From: Amycolatopsis solani
GTDB lineage: Bacteria; Actinomycetota; Actinomycetes; Mycobacteriales; Pseudonocardiaceae
Direction of reading: 5' to 3'
Assembly: GCF_033441515.1 (NCBI RefSeq)
Contig: NZ_JAWQJT010000003.1
Span: forward strand, 1,364,001 to 1,428,000
DNA length: 64,000 nucleotides
Shown: positions 32,169-41,697 of the stretch, one piece after another
Layout: each line of letters begins with the position of its first letter
Numbering within the stretch: the first letter of the stretch is position 1
Notes under the pieces: generated by a model
The model's input: only the letters and a program-made list of their open reading frames with translations
Told to the model about the DNA's origin: nothing
Database searches by the model: none
Program-made: the position numbers and the translations under genes

Positions 32169-33872
32169 ATGCGTTCGATCCAGGCACAACTCGCGTTCGA
32201 CGAGCTCGGAACCCCGTTGCGGGAAACGACTTTCGTGGTTTTCGACCTGGAAACCACCGGAGCCGGGCCGGGCGCGTCCGAAATCACCGAGATCGGCGCG
32301 GTGAAGGTCCGCGCGGGCGAGGTGCTCGGCGAGTTCGCGACCCTGGTGAACCCGGGCAAGACCATCCCGCCCCAGATCGTCTCGCTGACGGGTATCACCC
32401 AGCTGATGGTGTACGACGCGCCGCCGATCGAGGAGGTGCTGCCGGCGTTCCTGGAGTTCATCGGCGGCTCGGTGCTGGTGGCGCACAACTCGGGGTTCGA
32501 CACCTCGCACATGCGGGCCGCCTGCGAGGCGCACGGGTACGCGTGGCCGAAGCTGACGGTGGTGTGCACGGCCCGGCTGGCCCGGCGCGTGGTGCCGCGC
32601 GACGAGGTCGGGCGCTACAACCTGACGGCGCTGGCGCTGCTGTTCGGCGCGCGCACGCGGCCGACGCACCGGGCGCTCGACGACGCGCGGGCCACCGTGG
32701 ACGTGCTGCACGGCTTGCTGGAGCGCGTCGGGAACCTCGGCGTCCATTCGCTCGAGGAGCTGATGGGGTACCTGCCGGAGGTGACGGTCGCCCAGCGGGC
32801 GAAACGGCACCTGGCGGCCGACCTGCCGGCCGCGCCGGGCGTCTACCTGTTCAAGGGCCCGAAGGAGGAGGTCCTCTACGTCGGCACGGCGAAGGACCTG
32901 CGGCGGCGGGTGCGGACGTACTTCACGGGTTCGGAGAACCGCAGCCGGATCCGGGAGATGGTCGCGCTGGCCGAGCGCGTCGACCACGTCGTGTGCGCGC
33001 ACGCGCTGGAGGCGGAGGTGCGGGAGCTGCGGCTGATCGCGGCGCACCGGCCCGCGTACAACCGCCGGTCGAAGAACCGTCACCAGGGCTGGTGGATCGG
33101 GCTGACGGAGGAGGCGTTCCCGCGCCTGTCGGTGGTCCGCCTGCCGCGGCCGGGGGTGCTGGGCCCGTTCCGTAACCAGGCGGACGCCCGCGCGACGGCG
33201 GACACCCTGGCCGGCGCATCGGGCCTGCGGACCTGCACGCAGCGGATCTCACCCCGCTCGCCCAACGGGACCCCGTGCGTCCTGGCGGAGCTGGGCCGCT
33301 GCGGCGCGCCCTGTGCGGGACGGCAGAGCGTCGAGGCGTACGAGCCGTCGGTCGCATCGGTGTCGGGCCTGATCGCGGGCCTGGACGGCCGCCCGTTGCA
33401 CACGGCGGCGGCCCACGTGGAGCACCTGGCGGCCGGCGAGCACTTCGAGCAGGCGGCCCGCCACCGCGACGAGCTGGCCGGCCTGATCCGCGCACTGGGC
33501 CGGGCCCACCGCCAGGGCGCACTGGCCGCGATCGCCGAGCTGATCGCAGCAGCCCCGGACGGCGCGGGCGGCTGGGAGCTGTCGGTGATTCGCTACGGCC
33601 GGCTGGCTTCAGCGGGAGTGGCCCGGCGCGGGGTGCCGCCGATGCCGGTGGTGGAGGCTTTGGTGGCGTCGGCGGAGACGGTGCTGCCGGAGCCCGGGCC
33701 CCTGCACGGGGCGCCACCGGAGGAGGTGGGGGTGCTGCTGCGCTGGCTGGCCAGGCCGGGGGTTCGGCTGGTCCGGACGACGAGGCCGTGGGCGGAGCCG
33801 GCGGCGGTGGCGGGCTGGCAGGGGTGGCTGGACCTGGTGGCGGGGGCGCATTCGCTGGAGCACGTGGGGTGA
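32169..33872 (+). CDS. DEDDh exonuclease fused to UvrC-like endonuclease (Rv2191-like)
   Basis: A 567-residue fusion. Residues 1-190 form a DnaQ-type 3'-5' exonuclease (VFDLETTGAGPG, HNSGFD, HRALDDA supplying the DEDDh residues). Residues 210-300 form a GIY-YIG domain (GVYLFKGPKEEVLYVGTAKDLRRRV). A UvrC/Cho-like C-terminal part follows with a CVLAELGRCGAPC cluster. It probably acts in nucleotide excision repair or end processing. A PafBC-type promoter overlaps its start, consistent with DNA-damage induction. The gene order relative to pimB and ctaE is as in M. tuberculosis. Confidence 0.92.
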   Translation: MRSIQAQLAFDELGTPLRETTFVVFDLETTGAGPGASEITEIGAVKVRAGEVLGEFATLVNPGKTIPPQIVSLTGITQLMVYDAPPIEEVLPAFLEFIGGSVLVAHNSGFDTSHMRAACEAHGYAWPKLTVVCTARLARRVVPRDEVGRYNLTALALLFGARTRPTHRALDDARATVDVLHGLLERVGNLGVHSLEELMGYLPEVTVAQRAKRHLAADLPAAPGVYLFKGPKEEVLYVGTAKDLRRRVRTYFTGSENRSRIREMVALAERVDHVVCAHALEAEVRELRLIAAHRPAYNRRSKNRHQGWWIGLTEEAFPRLSVVRLPRPGVLGPFRNQADARATADTLAGASGLRTCTQRISPRSPNGTPCVLAELGRCGAPCAGRQSVEAYEPSVASVSGLIAGLDGRPLHTAAAHVEHLAAGEHFEQAARHRDELAGLIRALGRAHRQGALAAIAELIAAAPDGAGGWELSVIRYGRLASAGVARRGVPPMPVVEALVASAETVLPEPGPLHGAPPEEVGVLLRWLARPGVRLVRTTRPWAEPAAVAGWQGWLDLVAGAHSLEHVG

Positions 33873-33975
33873 GGGCGGCGGCGACCCTGCGGCCGACCTG
33901 CCGCGCTCGGCGGCCCGGGGCGGGGCACTCGGCTGCGGCGGGCAACCCCGAGCGGCGGGGAAGCAGGCCAAGCTG

Positions 33976-34245
33976 CTGACTACGGCCGGCAACCGGCCGC
34001 GGCTGACCACCCGCAGCTACCGACTGTGGCGGGGCACCCCGGTCGACCGGATAGCTGACCAGCCGCTGGCTGCGGCGGGCAACCGGCCGCGGGCTGACCA
34101 GCCAGGGCTACCGACTGCGGCGCGCACCCGGACGGCGGGCCAGCCGGCCAAGCCGCTGACTGCGGCGAGCAACTAAGCCACAGCCGACCACCCGGCGCTA
34201 CCTCGGGAAGGCGCGCACCCGGTCGGCCGGCCGGGTGCGCCGCTG
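33976..34245. repeat. Degenerate 90-base tandem repeat
   Basis: Units begin at 33976, 34066 and 34156 with CTGRCTRCGGC and share CGGCTGACCA and GCTACCGACTG segments. The third is the most diverged; a partial copy precedes at about 33934. The gap 33873-34635 holds no gene I can support and uses an unusual Cys/Pro/Gly codon mix in all frames. Confidence 0.7.
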
Positions 34246-34635
34246 CTGCGGCCGGCAGCCTGGGCAGCAGGGCCGCTGGCCACCGAGCCGGCGTGCCCCG
34301 AGCCGCCAAGCGACGACCGTCGGCGACCGGGCTGCCATGGCGCCCGCGCGCACTGTCCTGCGCACGCCGGCCGGCAGCAACTGCCACAGCGGCGGCGCCA
34401 CGCTTACGCGTCCGCAAATGCTCAATGCCGACCGCAGCTCTCGCCGGCGCATGCCAGCCAGCCACCGCGGCCCAGCTAGCGGCCGTGCGCCCTCGCTGGC
34501 GCAAGCCAGCCGCCCGCAGGAGCCCAAGTCCTGGCCACACACCCCCGTCCAGCCACCGCAGGGCCGTCTCAGGCAAGCCAACCGGCGCTCAAGCAAGCCA
34601 CAGCGGCCCCCAAAGCACCAACCAGCCCGAGCCCC

Positions 34636-35526
34636 TCACCCCACCGATCGGTCCAGCGCATCGAGCAGCCAGGTGTGCGCAACCCCCATCGGCGCGGCCT
34701 CCCCGGTGACCTCACCCGCCAGATGCCAGTACCGCCGCAAGCGCGGTGACCGGTCCGCCGCCGTCCGGCGGTTCAATGCCCGGCGGAACTCCACACTGTC
34801 CGAAGCCCGATGCGCCGTCGCGTGCGCCGCCACGAAACGGTCCAGCGCCGCACCCGGCGACGGCGAGGCACCCGCCGCCACCGCGTCGGCCGCCAAAGCG
34901 CACGCCTCCCCCACCGAGGCGTGCAGCTCGCCCAGGTCCGTGATCCGCTCGTGCGCCACCAGCGTGCTCGCCCTCAGCCGCACCGCCAGCTCCCGGTCGG
35001 CCGCCAGCACCACCAGCTCGGCGTACGCGACCACCTGGGCCGTCGTCGGGGACTCCGGTGGCTGCGGCGCGCTGATGTCCAGGAACATCCGCGCCGTGTC
35101 CGGTGGGATCGGGCCCGTCGTCATCGGCTCCCACAACCGCACCAGCGCCGCACGGGCCGCGGGGGCGTCCTGGACCGCCGACAGCACGTCCAGCCGGGAC
35201 GGCACCTCCTCCACCGCCCGAAGCACCGACCGCCGCCAGGACAGGGTCGCCAGCTCGCGGTCCAGGGCCGTGCGCTCGGCCGCCACCGCGTCGTCCAGGG
35301 ACCTGCGGCCGGCCAGCACCTCGGTGATCGCGCGCAGGCCCAGCCCGAGGCCGCGCAGCCGGCGCACCAGCCCGAGCCGCTCCACCGCCGACGCTTCGAA
35401 ACGGCGGTGGCCGCCGACGCTGCGGGCCGGCTCCAGCAGGCCCTCGTCGCAGTAGAACCTGATCGTGCGGACCGGCACCCCCGTCCGCCGGGCCAGGTCG
35501 CCGATCCCCAGTGTGTCCTCGGTCAC
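34636..35526 (-). CDS. MerR family transcriptional regulator
   Basis: A 296-residue regulator. The N-terminal winged helix is typical MerR ([20 protein letters not shown], then EGLLEPARSVGGHRRF), followed by the dimerisation helix (RELATLSWRRSVLRAVEEV). The C-terminal 180 residues are a helical domain of unknown ligand, without the Cys cluster of metal sensors. The GTG at 35526 is 45 bases from the divergent mycothiol-dependent gene. MerR proteins often control the adjacent divergent gene by untwisting its promoter, so that gene is the likely target. Confidence 0.88.
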   Translation of the reverse strand: MTEDTLGIGDLARRTGVPVRTIRFYCDEGLLEPARSVGGHRRFEASAVERLGLVRRLRGLGLGLRAITEVLAGRRSLDDAVAAERTALDRELATLSWRRSVLRAVEEVPSRLDVLSAVQDAPAARAALVRLWEPMTTGPIPPDTARMFLDISAPQPPESPTTAQVVAYAELVVLAADRELAVRLRASTLVAHERITDLGELHASVGEACALAADAVAAGASPSPGAALDRFVAAHATAHRASDSVEFRRALNRRTAADRSPRLRRYWHLAGEVTGEAAPMGVAHTWLLDALDRSVG

Positions 35527-35558
35527 CTTCGGTCGAACCTCCAGCCGGGTGGAATTCC

Positions 35559-35564
35559 TACGGT
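35559..35564 (+). promoter_or_regulatory. -10 element of the mycothiol-dependent gene
   Basis: TACGGT ends seven bases before the ATG at 35572. The 45-base divergent gap with the MerR gene is the likely regulator site. Confidence 0.5.
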
Positions 35565-35571
35565 ACGGCCC

Positions 35572-36309
35572 ATGGACACCACCAGACTCGCCGAAGGCCT
35601 CCACGACCACACCGCCGGGCTCGCCGCGGCGGTGACCGGCGCCGATCCGGACGCGCGGGTGCCCACCTGCCCCGACTGGCCGGTGCGGGTGCTCGTCGGG
35701 CACATCGGCCAGGCCCACCGCTGGGCCGCGGGCATCGTCCGGTCCGGGCCCTCCCCCGTGCCCGATCCGTTCGACGCCGACCCCGGCTCGCCCGAGAAGT
35801 GGTCCGATTGGCTGCTCGAGGGCGCCGCCGACCTCGAGGACGCCGTCCTGGCCGCCGGGGAGACGCCGGTCTGGACGTTCTTCGGCCCCGGCCCCGCCCG
35901 GTTCTGGCTGCGGCGGATGGCGCACGACACCACCGTCCACCACGCCGACGCCGCGTTCGCCGCCGGCGCCGCGTTCGAGGTCGCCCCCGACCTGGCCGCC
36001 GACGCAATCAGCGAGTGGCTGGACGTACTCTCCGACCCCGTGACGCCGACCCTGAACCCCGCCTTCGCCGAGCTCCGCGGCACCGGCCAGACCCTGCGGG
36101 CCGACCCGGGCGACGGCCCCGGCTGGCTGATCACCCGCACCCCGGACGGCGTCCGCTGGAACCACGCCGCCGGGCCCGCCGACACGACCCTCGCCGGGCC
36201 CGTCGGCGACCTGCTGCTCGTGCTCACCCGCCGCCTGCCCGCCGGCCGCGTCACCATCACGGGCGACCCCACGTTGGCCGAGCACTGGCTGGCGCACACG
36301 GCGGCGTAG
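35572..36309 (+). CDS. Mycothiol-dependent maleylpyruvate isomerase family (DinB fold) protein
   Basis: A 245-residue TIGR03083-type protein with an N-terminal DinB-like four-helix bundle and an alpha/beta C-terminal domain. Likely metal-binding histidines are in VGHIGQAHRW and MAHDTTVHHAD. VPTCPDWPVRVLVGH is the family signature. Such enzymes use mycothiol for isomerisation or S-transfer, but most members have no assigned substrate. No aromatic catabolism genes are nearby, so detoxification under MerR control is more likely. Confidence 0.85.
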   Translation: MDTTRLAEGLHDHTAGLAAAVTGADPDARVPTCPDWPVRVLVGHIGQAHRWAAGIVRSGPSPVPDPFDADPGSPEKWSDWLLEGAADLEDAVLAAGETPVWTFFGPGPARFWLRRMAHDTTVHHADAAFAAGAAFEVAPDLAADAISEWLDVLSDPVTPTLNPAFAELRGTGQTLRADPGDGPGWLITRTPDGVRWNHAAGPADTTLAGPVGDLLLVLTRRLPAGRVTITGDPTLAEHWLAHTAA

Positions 36310-36367
36310 CGAGGCAGCTCACTAGGATCGCGGTCGACACCCCGCAGACGAGTCTTGGAGGACCCAG

Positions 36368-36649
36368 GTGATCACCGCGATCGTGTTGATCCAGGTTGAG
36401 GCGGACGCGATCCCGGACGCGGCGCAGGCGATCGCCGACATCGACGGTGTCGGCGAGGTCTACTCGTGTGCCGGGGACGTCGACCTCATCGCCACCGTGC
36501 AGGTCTCCGCGCACGAAGAGCTGGCCGACCTCATCCCCGGCCGGATCGGGAAGGTGCCGGGGGTGCTGGACACCGTCACGCACATCGCGTTCCGGTCCTA
36601 CTCCCGCACCGACACCGAGTCGGCCTTCTCGATCGGCGTCGAGGATTGA
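36368..36649 (+). CDS. Lrp/AsnC ligand-binding (RAM) domain protein
   Basis: A 93-residue protein consisting only of the RAM domain of Lrp/AsnC regulators (VLIQVEADAIPDAAQAIADI, GDVDLIATVQV, GKVPGVLDTVTHIAF). It lacks the DNA-binding helix-turn-helix. Stand-alone RAM proteins form octamers and bind amino acids; they may modulate full-length Lrp proteins. The GTG at 36368 follows GGAGG. Its stop overlaps a TTG-started small gene (ATTGA), suggesting coupling. Confidence 0.88.
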   Translation: MITAIVLIQVEADAIPDAAQAIADIDGVGEVYSCAGDVDLIATVQVSAHEELADLIPGRIGKVPGVLDTVTHIAFRSYSRTDTESAFSIGVED

Positions 36650-36831
36650 CCGAGGTCCCCGGGGAACTGGCCGCCGCGCTCGCGGCGGACCCGGACGCGG
36701 CGGCGGCGTTCGAAGCCCTGCCGCCGTCGCACCGGCGTGAGTACGCCCAGTGGGTCGCGGAGGCCAAGAAGCCGGAAACCCGCGTCTCCCGGGCCGGGAA
36801 GACCGTCGCCCGGCTCCGCGAACCGGGCTAG
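36646..36831 (+). CDS. Small stand-alone YdeI/OmdA domain protein
   Basis: A 61-residue protein starting at TTG 36646, overlapping the stop of the RAM gene by four bases. LAAALAADPDAAAAFEALP, then REYAQWVAEAKKPETR and KTVARL match the C-terminal domain of the protein encoded at 927-1370. The family (bacteriocin-protection, YdeI/OmpD-associated) has no proven biochemical role. No ATG or GTG start exists in this frame before the homologous region, so a coupled TTG is the best choice. The stop shares CTAG with the convergent VOC gene. Confidence 0.7.
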   Translation: MTEVPGELAAALAADPDAAAAFEALPPSHRREYAQWVAEAKKPETRVSRAGKTVARLREPG

Positions 36832-37190
36832 GCCGGCTGCCAGAGCTCGACCCGGTTCCCCTCGGGGTCGGTGACCCAGCCGAAGCGGCCGATGCCGTCC
36901 ATGTCCTGGGTCTCTTCGGCGACGTCGGCGCCCTGGGCACGCAGCTGCGCCAGCATCGCGTCCAGGTCGCGGACCCGGAAGTTGAGCATGGCCTGCTGCG
37001 AGGGCGACCCGAAGTAGTCGGTCCCGGCCTCGAACGGCGCGAAGACGGTCGGGCCCGGCGCCTGCTGCCACAGCCCGTGCTCGTCGGCGTCGAGCCCCAG
37101 GAAGTCCCGGTACCAGGCCCCCAGGGCCGCCGGGTCCGCCGCGCGGAAGAAGTAACCTCCGATGCCGAGCACACGTTCCATGCCGCGCAT
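36828..37190 (-). CDS. VOC family (glyoxalase-like) protein
   Basis: A 120-residue vicinal-oxygen-chelate protein with the beta-alpha-beta repeats of the glyoxalase fold (GIGGYFFRAADPAALGAWYR, then WVTDPEGNRVELWQPA). Possible metal ligands are few, the Glu in VELW being one, so it may be a dioxygenase-like or ligand-binding member. ATG 37190 or the ATG nine bases later could be the start. It lies downstream of the qcr operon terminator on the same strand. Confidence 0.8.
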   Translation of the reverse strand: MRGMERVLGIGGYFFRAADPAALGAWYRDFLGLDADEHGLWQQAPGPTVFAPFEAGTDYFGSPSQQAMLNFRVRDLDAMLAQLRAQGADVAEETQDMDGIGRFGWVTDPEGNRVELWQPA

Positions 37191-37209
37191 CGTGCCAGCC
37201 CGGAAACAC

Positions 37210-37245
37210 CGAAGGCCACCTCCGGCGAACCGGAGGTGGCCTTCG
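37210..37245 (-). terminator. Terminator of the ctaE-qcrCAB operon
   Basis: Perfect 16-base arms starting CGAAGGCCACCTCCGG flank a CGAA loop, 14 bases beyond the qcrB stop. Confidence 0.85.
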
Positions 37246-37258
37246 CGTCGTCTTGCGG

Positions 37259-38950
37259 CTAGTGGTCCGACTGCTTCGCGGCCGAAGCCGTTTCGGCGGA
37301 GTCGAACTCCCCGTGCTGGCCGTTCTCGACCGCGGAGTGGCCGTTGCCGTTGCCGTGCCCGTTGCCGTGGGCCCGCTGCAGCGCGGCGGTCTCCTCGGCC
37401 GGGTCCGGCGACCAGAACGTGCCCGGGACGGCGTGGCCCGCCGAGCCCAGCTTGTTCATCTTCTTCGGCACGGACGCACCCTGGTATTCGAGCGGGATCG
37501 CGTGGCCGTGGCTGTCGACGCCGGCGAGCGGCTGGTGGATCTCGATGAACTCACCGTGCGGCAGCCGCTTGATGATGCCCGTCTCGACGCCGTGCTCCAG
37601 CACCTCGCGGTCGGCCCGCTGCAGGCCCAGGCAGAGCCGGTAGGTGAGGTAGTAGGCGATCGGCGGCACGATGAGCACGCCGATGCGGCCCGCCCACGTC
37701 GTCGCGTTCAGGGAGATGTCGAACTGGTCGGCGATGATGTCGTTGAAGCCCGACAGTTCGATCACCATGAAGAAGCCCAGCGCCATCGCGCCCAGCGCCG
37801 TGCGGACCGGGACGTCCCGGGGCCGCTGGAGCAGGTTGTGGTGCGCGGTGTCCTTGGACAGCCTCCGCTCGATGAACGGGTAACCCAGGAACAGGGCGAA
37901 CAGGATCGGCATGCCGACCGCGCCGGGGAAGAACACCGCCGGGATCGTGTAGTTCCCGAGGTAGACCTCCCACGCGGGCCAGATCCGCAGCATGCCGTCG
38001 GCCCAGGCCATGTACCAGTCCGGCTGCGAGCCCGCCGACACCTGCGCCGGGTTGTAGGGGCCGAAGTTCCACACCGGGTTGATCTGGAACAACCCCGACA
38101 TCAGCGCCAGCACCCCGATGACCAGGGTGAAGAACGCCCCGCCCTTCAACGCGAAGTACGGCATGATCCGCACCCCGACGACGTTGGTCTCCTTGCGCCG
38201 CACCCCCGGGAACTGGGTGTGCTTCTGGTACCACACCAGCGCCAGGTGCGCCCCCACCAGCGCCAGCATGATGCCCGGCAGCAGCAGGATGTGCAGCGTG
38301 TACAACCGCGGGATGATCTGATCGCCCGGGAACTCCCCACCGAAGAGCGCCCAGTGGATCCAGGTCCCCGCCACCGGCACCGACAGCACGATCCCCGACA
38401 GCGTCGCCCGGATACCGGTACCCGAGAGCAGGTCATCGGGCAGGGAGTAGCCGAAGAAGCCTTCGAAGCAGCCCAGGATCAGCAGCAGCCCGCCGATCAC
38501 CCAGTTCGCCTCACGCGGGCGCCGGAACGCGCCGGTGAAGAAGATCCGCAGCATGTGCACGGCCATCGACGCCACGAAGATCAGCGCCGCCCAGTGGTGC
38601 AGCTGCCGCATGAACAGCCCGCCGCGCACGTCGAAGGAGATGTCCAGCGTGGTGCGGAACGCCTGCGACATCTCCAGGCCCTGCATGTTCTTGAAGCTGC
38701 CGTGGTAGACGACCTCCTGCATGGAGGGGTCGAAGAACAGCGTCAGGTACACACCCGTGAGCAGCAGGATGATGAAGCTGTAGAGGGCGATCTCGCCGAG
38801 CAGGAACGACCAGTGCGTCGGGAAGACCTTGTTGAGCTGGTGCCGCAGGCCCTTGGCCGCGTGGTAGCGCTGGTCCGCGTTGTTCGCCGCGTCGCCCAGC
38901 GCCTTCTCGACCGGGCTCGACCCCTTGGTCGGCGTGGTGAGTGAACTCAT
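37259..38950 (-). CDS. qcrB: Cytochrome bc1 complex cytochrome b subunit
   Basis: A 563-residue membrane protein of the menaquinol:cytochrome c reductase. It contains the cytochrome b N-terminal helices with heme histidines ([20 protein letters not shown], then [10 protein letters not shown]) and the quinol-site region near [18 protein letters not shown]. An actinobacterial C-terminal extension of about 120 residues is rich in His, Gly and Asn. It overlaps the qcrA stop by four bases. It forms a supercomplex with the aa3 oxidase in actinobacteria and is the target of Q203-type inhibitors in mycobacteria. Confidence 0.96.
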   Translation of the reverse strand: MSSLTTPTKGSSPVEKALGDAANNADQRYHAAKGLRHQLNKVFPTHWSFLLGEIALYSFIILLLTGVYLTLFFDPSMQEVVYHGSFKNMQGLEMSQAFRTTLDISFDVRGGLFMRQLHHWAALIFVASMAVHMLRIFFTGAFRRPREANWVIGGLLLILGCFEGFFGYSLPDDLLSGTGIRATLSGIVLSVPVAGTWIHWALFGGEFPGDQIIPRLYTLHILLLPGIMLALVGAHLALVWYQKHTQFPGVRRKETNVVGVRIMPYFALKGGAFFTLVIGVLALMSGLFQINPVWNFGPYNPAQVSAGSQPDWYMAWADGMLRIWPAWEVYLGNYTIPAVFFPGAVGMPILFALFLGYPFIERRLSKDTAHHNLLQRPRDVPVRTALGAMALGFFMVIELSGFNDIIADQFDISLNATTWAGRIGVLIVPPIAYYLTYRLCLGLQRADREVLEHGVETGIIKRLPHGEFIEIHQPLAGVDSHGHAIPLEYQGASVPKKMNKLGSAGHAVPGTFWSPDPAEETAALQRAHGNGHGNGNGHSAVENGQHGEFDSAETASAAKQSDH

Positions 38951-40101
38951 GACTTACGCTCCCAAAAGGCCGGACCGATGGCCTCGATGAAGTCGCCTCG
39001 CGCGATCAAGTATCCCTCTTCGTCCACCGTGATCGGTAGCTGGGCCAGCGGACGCGTCGCCGGGCCGAAAATCGGCTTGCCGTAGTGCAGCGCGTCGAAC
39101 TGCGACTGGTGGCAGGGGCACAGGATGCGGTTGGTGCGCTGCTCGTACAGGGAGGTCGGGCAGCCGACGTGGCTGCAGATCTTCGTGTACGCGTAGTAGT
39201 CGCCGAAGTTGAAGTCCTCCTGGCCGGACCGCTTGACCACCTTGGCGGCGTCGGTCGGGCGCAGGCGGATCAGCATGACCGGGTTGTCGACCCGGGTCAG
39301 CGCGGCGGCGAGCAGCTCCGGCTTGTCCTTCTCGGACTCGCGGTACGGGAAGACCGTTTCCATCGCGCCGGCGTCGAGGTCCTCGGCCTTGACCAGGCTG
39401 ACCTCTTCGCCCTCTTCCAGCGGCTTGCCGGTGTTGCGGCGCAGGTAGACCTTCTCGCCCGGGAAGTTCGGCTGCCAGCCCGTGTGCCACAGCGACTCGC
39501 GGGTCTCGCTGTCCTTCCACGGGTTCTTGATGAAGGACGCCAGCGGCAGCGCGGCGGCCGCGAGGCCCAGCGTGCCGGCCCCGGCGATGGCCGTGCGCTT
39601 GATCAGCGACCGGCGCGCGATGGTGCTGCGGTTGCCGGCGTCGGCCAGGTGCGCGAGGAACGTCTGGCGGTCGACCTCGGCCGACCCCTTGCCCTCGCCG
39701 TCGTGGCGCTCCTGCACCGCGACCTCGGCGGGCACGAACTTCTTCGTGTACAGGATCACGCCGATGCCGAGGCCGAGGATGGCCAGGCCGAGCGTGATGC
39801 CGAGCATCGGGGTGTAGAGGCTGTACCAGAAGTGGCCGCTCTCGTTGTCCGGCGACTCGTACTTCCACGGCCACCAGATCAGCGAGACGACGAAGCCCAG
39901 CCCGGCCACGGCGGACAGCGCGAACCAGAACGCCACCAGGCGCTCGGCGCGCTTCTCCGCGCGGGTGCCCTCCACGGGCCACGGGGTCGGGTATTCGACG
40001 ATTTCGACGCCGTCGAGCGCCCCGCCCAGCTTGACCAGCTGGTCACGGTCCATCTCAGCCAGTTCCGCCTCCGTCGGCGGCTTCGGCCCCTCGGCACTCA
40101 T
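38947..40101 (-). CDS. qcrA: Cytochrome bc1 complex Rieske iron-sulfur subunit
   Basis: A 384-residue protein with three membrane helices (about 65-85, 110-130, 185-205), typical of actinobacterial Rieske proteins. A C-terminal Rieske domain carries CSHVGCP and CPCHQSQFD as [2Fe-2S] ligands. The ATG at 40101 overlaps the qcrC stop (ATGA); an upstream ATG at 40119 would add MDWIEG inside qcrC and is less likely. The twin-Arg-like [14 protein letters not shown] before the third helix suggests combined Sec/Tat insertion. Confidence 0.95.
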   Translation of the reverse strand: MSAEGPKPPTEAELAEMDRDQLVKLGGALDGVEIVEYPTPWPVEGTRAEKRAERLVAFWFALSAVAGLGFVVSLIWWPWKYESPDNESGHFWYSLYTPMLGITLGLAILGLGIGVILYTKKFVPAEVAVQERHDGEGKGSAEVDRQTFLAHLADAGNRSTIARRSLIKRTAIAGAGTLGLAAAALPLASFIKNPWKDSETRESLWHTGWQPNFPGEKVYLRRNTGKPLEEGEEVSLVKAEDLDAGAMETVFPYRESEKDKPELLAAALTRVDNPVMLIRLRPTDAAKVVKRSGQEDFNFGDYYAYTKICSHVGCPTSLYEQRTNRILCPCHQSQFDALHYGKPIFGPATRPLAQLPITVDEEGYLIARGDFIEAIGPAFWERKS

Positions 40102-40916
40102 GCCTTCGATCCAATCCACAACGTCACGCCGATCAGCGCGGCGATCCCGACGATGAAGGCGATGACGCCCTCCGAAGCGGGGCCGACCCCGCCGAGGCCG
40201 TTACCACCCGGGTTGTTGTTGCCGTCCGACACCGACTTCACGTAGGCGACGATGTCCTTCTTCTCCTCCGGCGACAGCTGCCGGTCGGAGAACTTCGGCA
40301 TGTTCTGGGGGCCGGTGAGCATGGCCGTGTAGATCTGCTCTTCGCTGGCCGGGTCCAGGTTCGGCGCGTACTTGCCCGCCGACAGCGCGCCGCCGCGGCC
40401 GGTGAAGTTGTGGCACGAAGCGCAGTTCAAGCGGAACAGCTCGCCACCGCGGGCCGGGTCGGAGCCGCGCAGGGCCTCGCCCTTCTCGGCCGGGCGCTGG
40501 ACGCCGCCGCCGTGCGCCTGGATGTAGGCGCCGACCGCGTCGATCTCGGCCTCGGTCAGCTTCGGCGGCTTCCGCGCGGCCTGCGCCTCCTGGCGCGCGG
40601 CCGGCATGCGGCCCGAAGAAGTCTGGAAGTACACCGCGGCGTCGCCGATGCCGATCAGGCTCGGCCCGCGGTCCTGCACGCCTTCGAGGTTCGCGCCGTG
40701 GCACGCGATGCAGGTGTTGTTGTAGACCTGCTCGCCGAGCCGCAGCTGCGCCGGCGTTCCCTGGGCCTGCGCGGTCTGCGGCTCCGGGGCGAACACGGCG
40801 TACAGGGCGCCGGCGCCCACCAGCGCGATACCGAGCGCGAGCAGGCCGGCGAACCGCCTCCGCAGCTTCGACCGCGCGCGGTAGCGGCGCTCCGACGTTT
40901 TGGTGCTGGTGGTCAT
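40098..40916 (-). CDS. qcrC: Cytochrome bc1 complex diheme cytochrome c subunit
   Basis: A 272-residue protein with a basic N-terminus and signal anchor (residues 23-43), two class I cytochrome c domains with heme motifs CIACH (69-73) and CASCH (165-169), and a C-terminal membrane helix. It replaces both cytochrome c1 and soluble cytochrome c, passing electrons directly to the CuA centre of CtaC. Coupled to qcrA by overlap; ctaE lies 62 bases upstream. Confidence 0.96.
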   Translation of the reverse strand: MTTSTKTSERRYRARSKLRRRFAGLLALGIALVGAGALYAVFAPEPQTAQAQGTPAQLRLGEQVYNNTCIACHGANLEGVQDRGPSLIGIGDAAVYFQTSSGRMPAARQEAQAARKPPKLTEAEIDAVGAYIQAHGGGVQRPAEKGEALRGSDPARGGELFRLNCASCHNFTGRGGALSAGKYAPNLDPASEEQIYTAMLTGPQNMPKFSDRQLSPEEKKDIVAYVKSVSDGNNNPGGNGLGGVGPASEGVIAFIVGIAALIGVTLWIGSKA

Positions 40917-40978
40917 CTTGCGGCAACCCTTGCTGTCAGTTCAGGCCGGTGGTGATGGTGGTGGCGGCTGGGTGTGAG

Positions 40979-41602
40979 CTACGGAAGGAGGTAGATCACA
41001 CCGAAGAGGCCGACCCACACGATGTCGACGAAGTGCCAGTAGTAGGACACGACGATCGCCGACGTGGCCTGGGCGGGCGTGAACTTGCTCAGCTTGGTGC
41101 GGATGAGCAGGTACACGAAGGCGATGAGCCCGCCGATGACGTGCAGGCCGTGGAACCCGGTGGCGAGGTAGAAGACCGTGCCGAACGGGCCGGACGGGAT
41201 CGTCATCCCCTCTTCCACCAGGTTGTGGTACTCGTTGGCCTGGCCGCCGACGAAGATCGCGCCCATGATCAACGTGATGATGTACCAGCGGCGCAGCCCG
41301 TAGACGTCGCCGCGCTCGGCGGCGAACACCCCGAACTGGCAGGTCAGCGAGGACAGCACCAGGATCACCGTGAACGGGATCGCGTACGCCACGTTGAGGT
41401 GGAACTCCTCGCCGTGCAGCGGCGGCGGCCACTGGCCGGAGGAGTTCTGCGCCTTGACGGTGAAGAACATCGCGAACAGTCCGGCGAAGAACATCAGCTC
41501 GCTGGACAGCCACACGATGGTGCCGACACTGACCATGTTCGGCCGGTTCAGCGAGTGGACCCGCTGACTGATGGTGGGAGCTGCCGTTGTCACGCGTCGC
41601 AT
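40979..41602 (-). CDS. ctaE: Cytochrome c oxidase subunit III
   Basis: A 207-residue membrane protein with five predicted helices ([20 protein letters not shown] first; [37 protein letters not shown] last). The ATG at 41602 has GAGAGGA six bases upstream; an earlier in-frame start lacks one. It heads the ctaE-qcrCAB operon, the arrangement conserved across actinobacteria. ctaD, the catalytic subunit, is not in the window. Confidence 0.95.
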   Translation of the reverse strand: MRRVTTAAPTISQRVHSLNRPNMVSVGTIVWLSSELMFFAGLFAMFFTVKAQNSSGQWPPPLHGEEFHLNVAYAIPFTVILVLSSLTCQFGVFAAERGDVYGLRRWYIITLIMGAIFVGGQANEYHNLVEEGMTIPSGPFGTVFYLATGFHGLHVIGGLIAFVYLLIRTKLSKFTPAQATSAIVVSYYWHFVDIVWVGLFGVIYLLP

Positions 41603-41697
41603 TATGTCCTCTCGCACCGCCGCTCCGCCGGGTGGGTCCACGGCGAGCCGTCTGCGTAACCGATCACACGGGATGCCCGGGAAGGTGAGAGCTACTC

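Noticed and set aside
30684..33083. Extension of the NYN gene to 799 codons across the divergent nuclease
   Set aside because: The added part is antisense to the DnaQ-UvrC gene and lacks homology. A leaderless promoter fits the ATG at 32072.
33980..34576. 198-codon minus-strand frame over the 90-base repeat
   Set aside because: Composition is extreme (Cys, Pro, Gly, Ala), no domain is visible, and the length is explained by high GC keeping stops rare.
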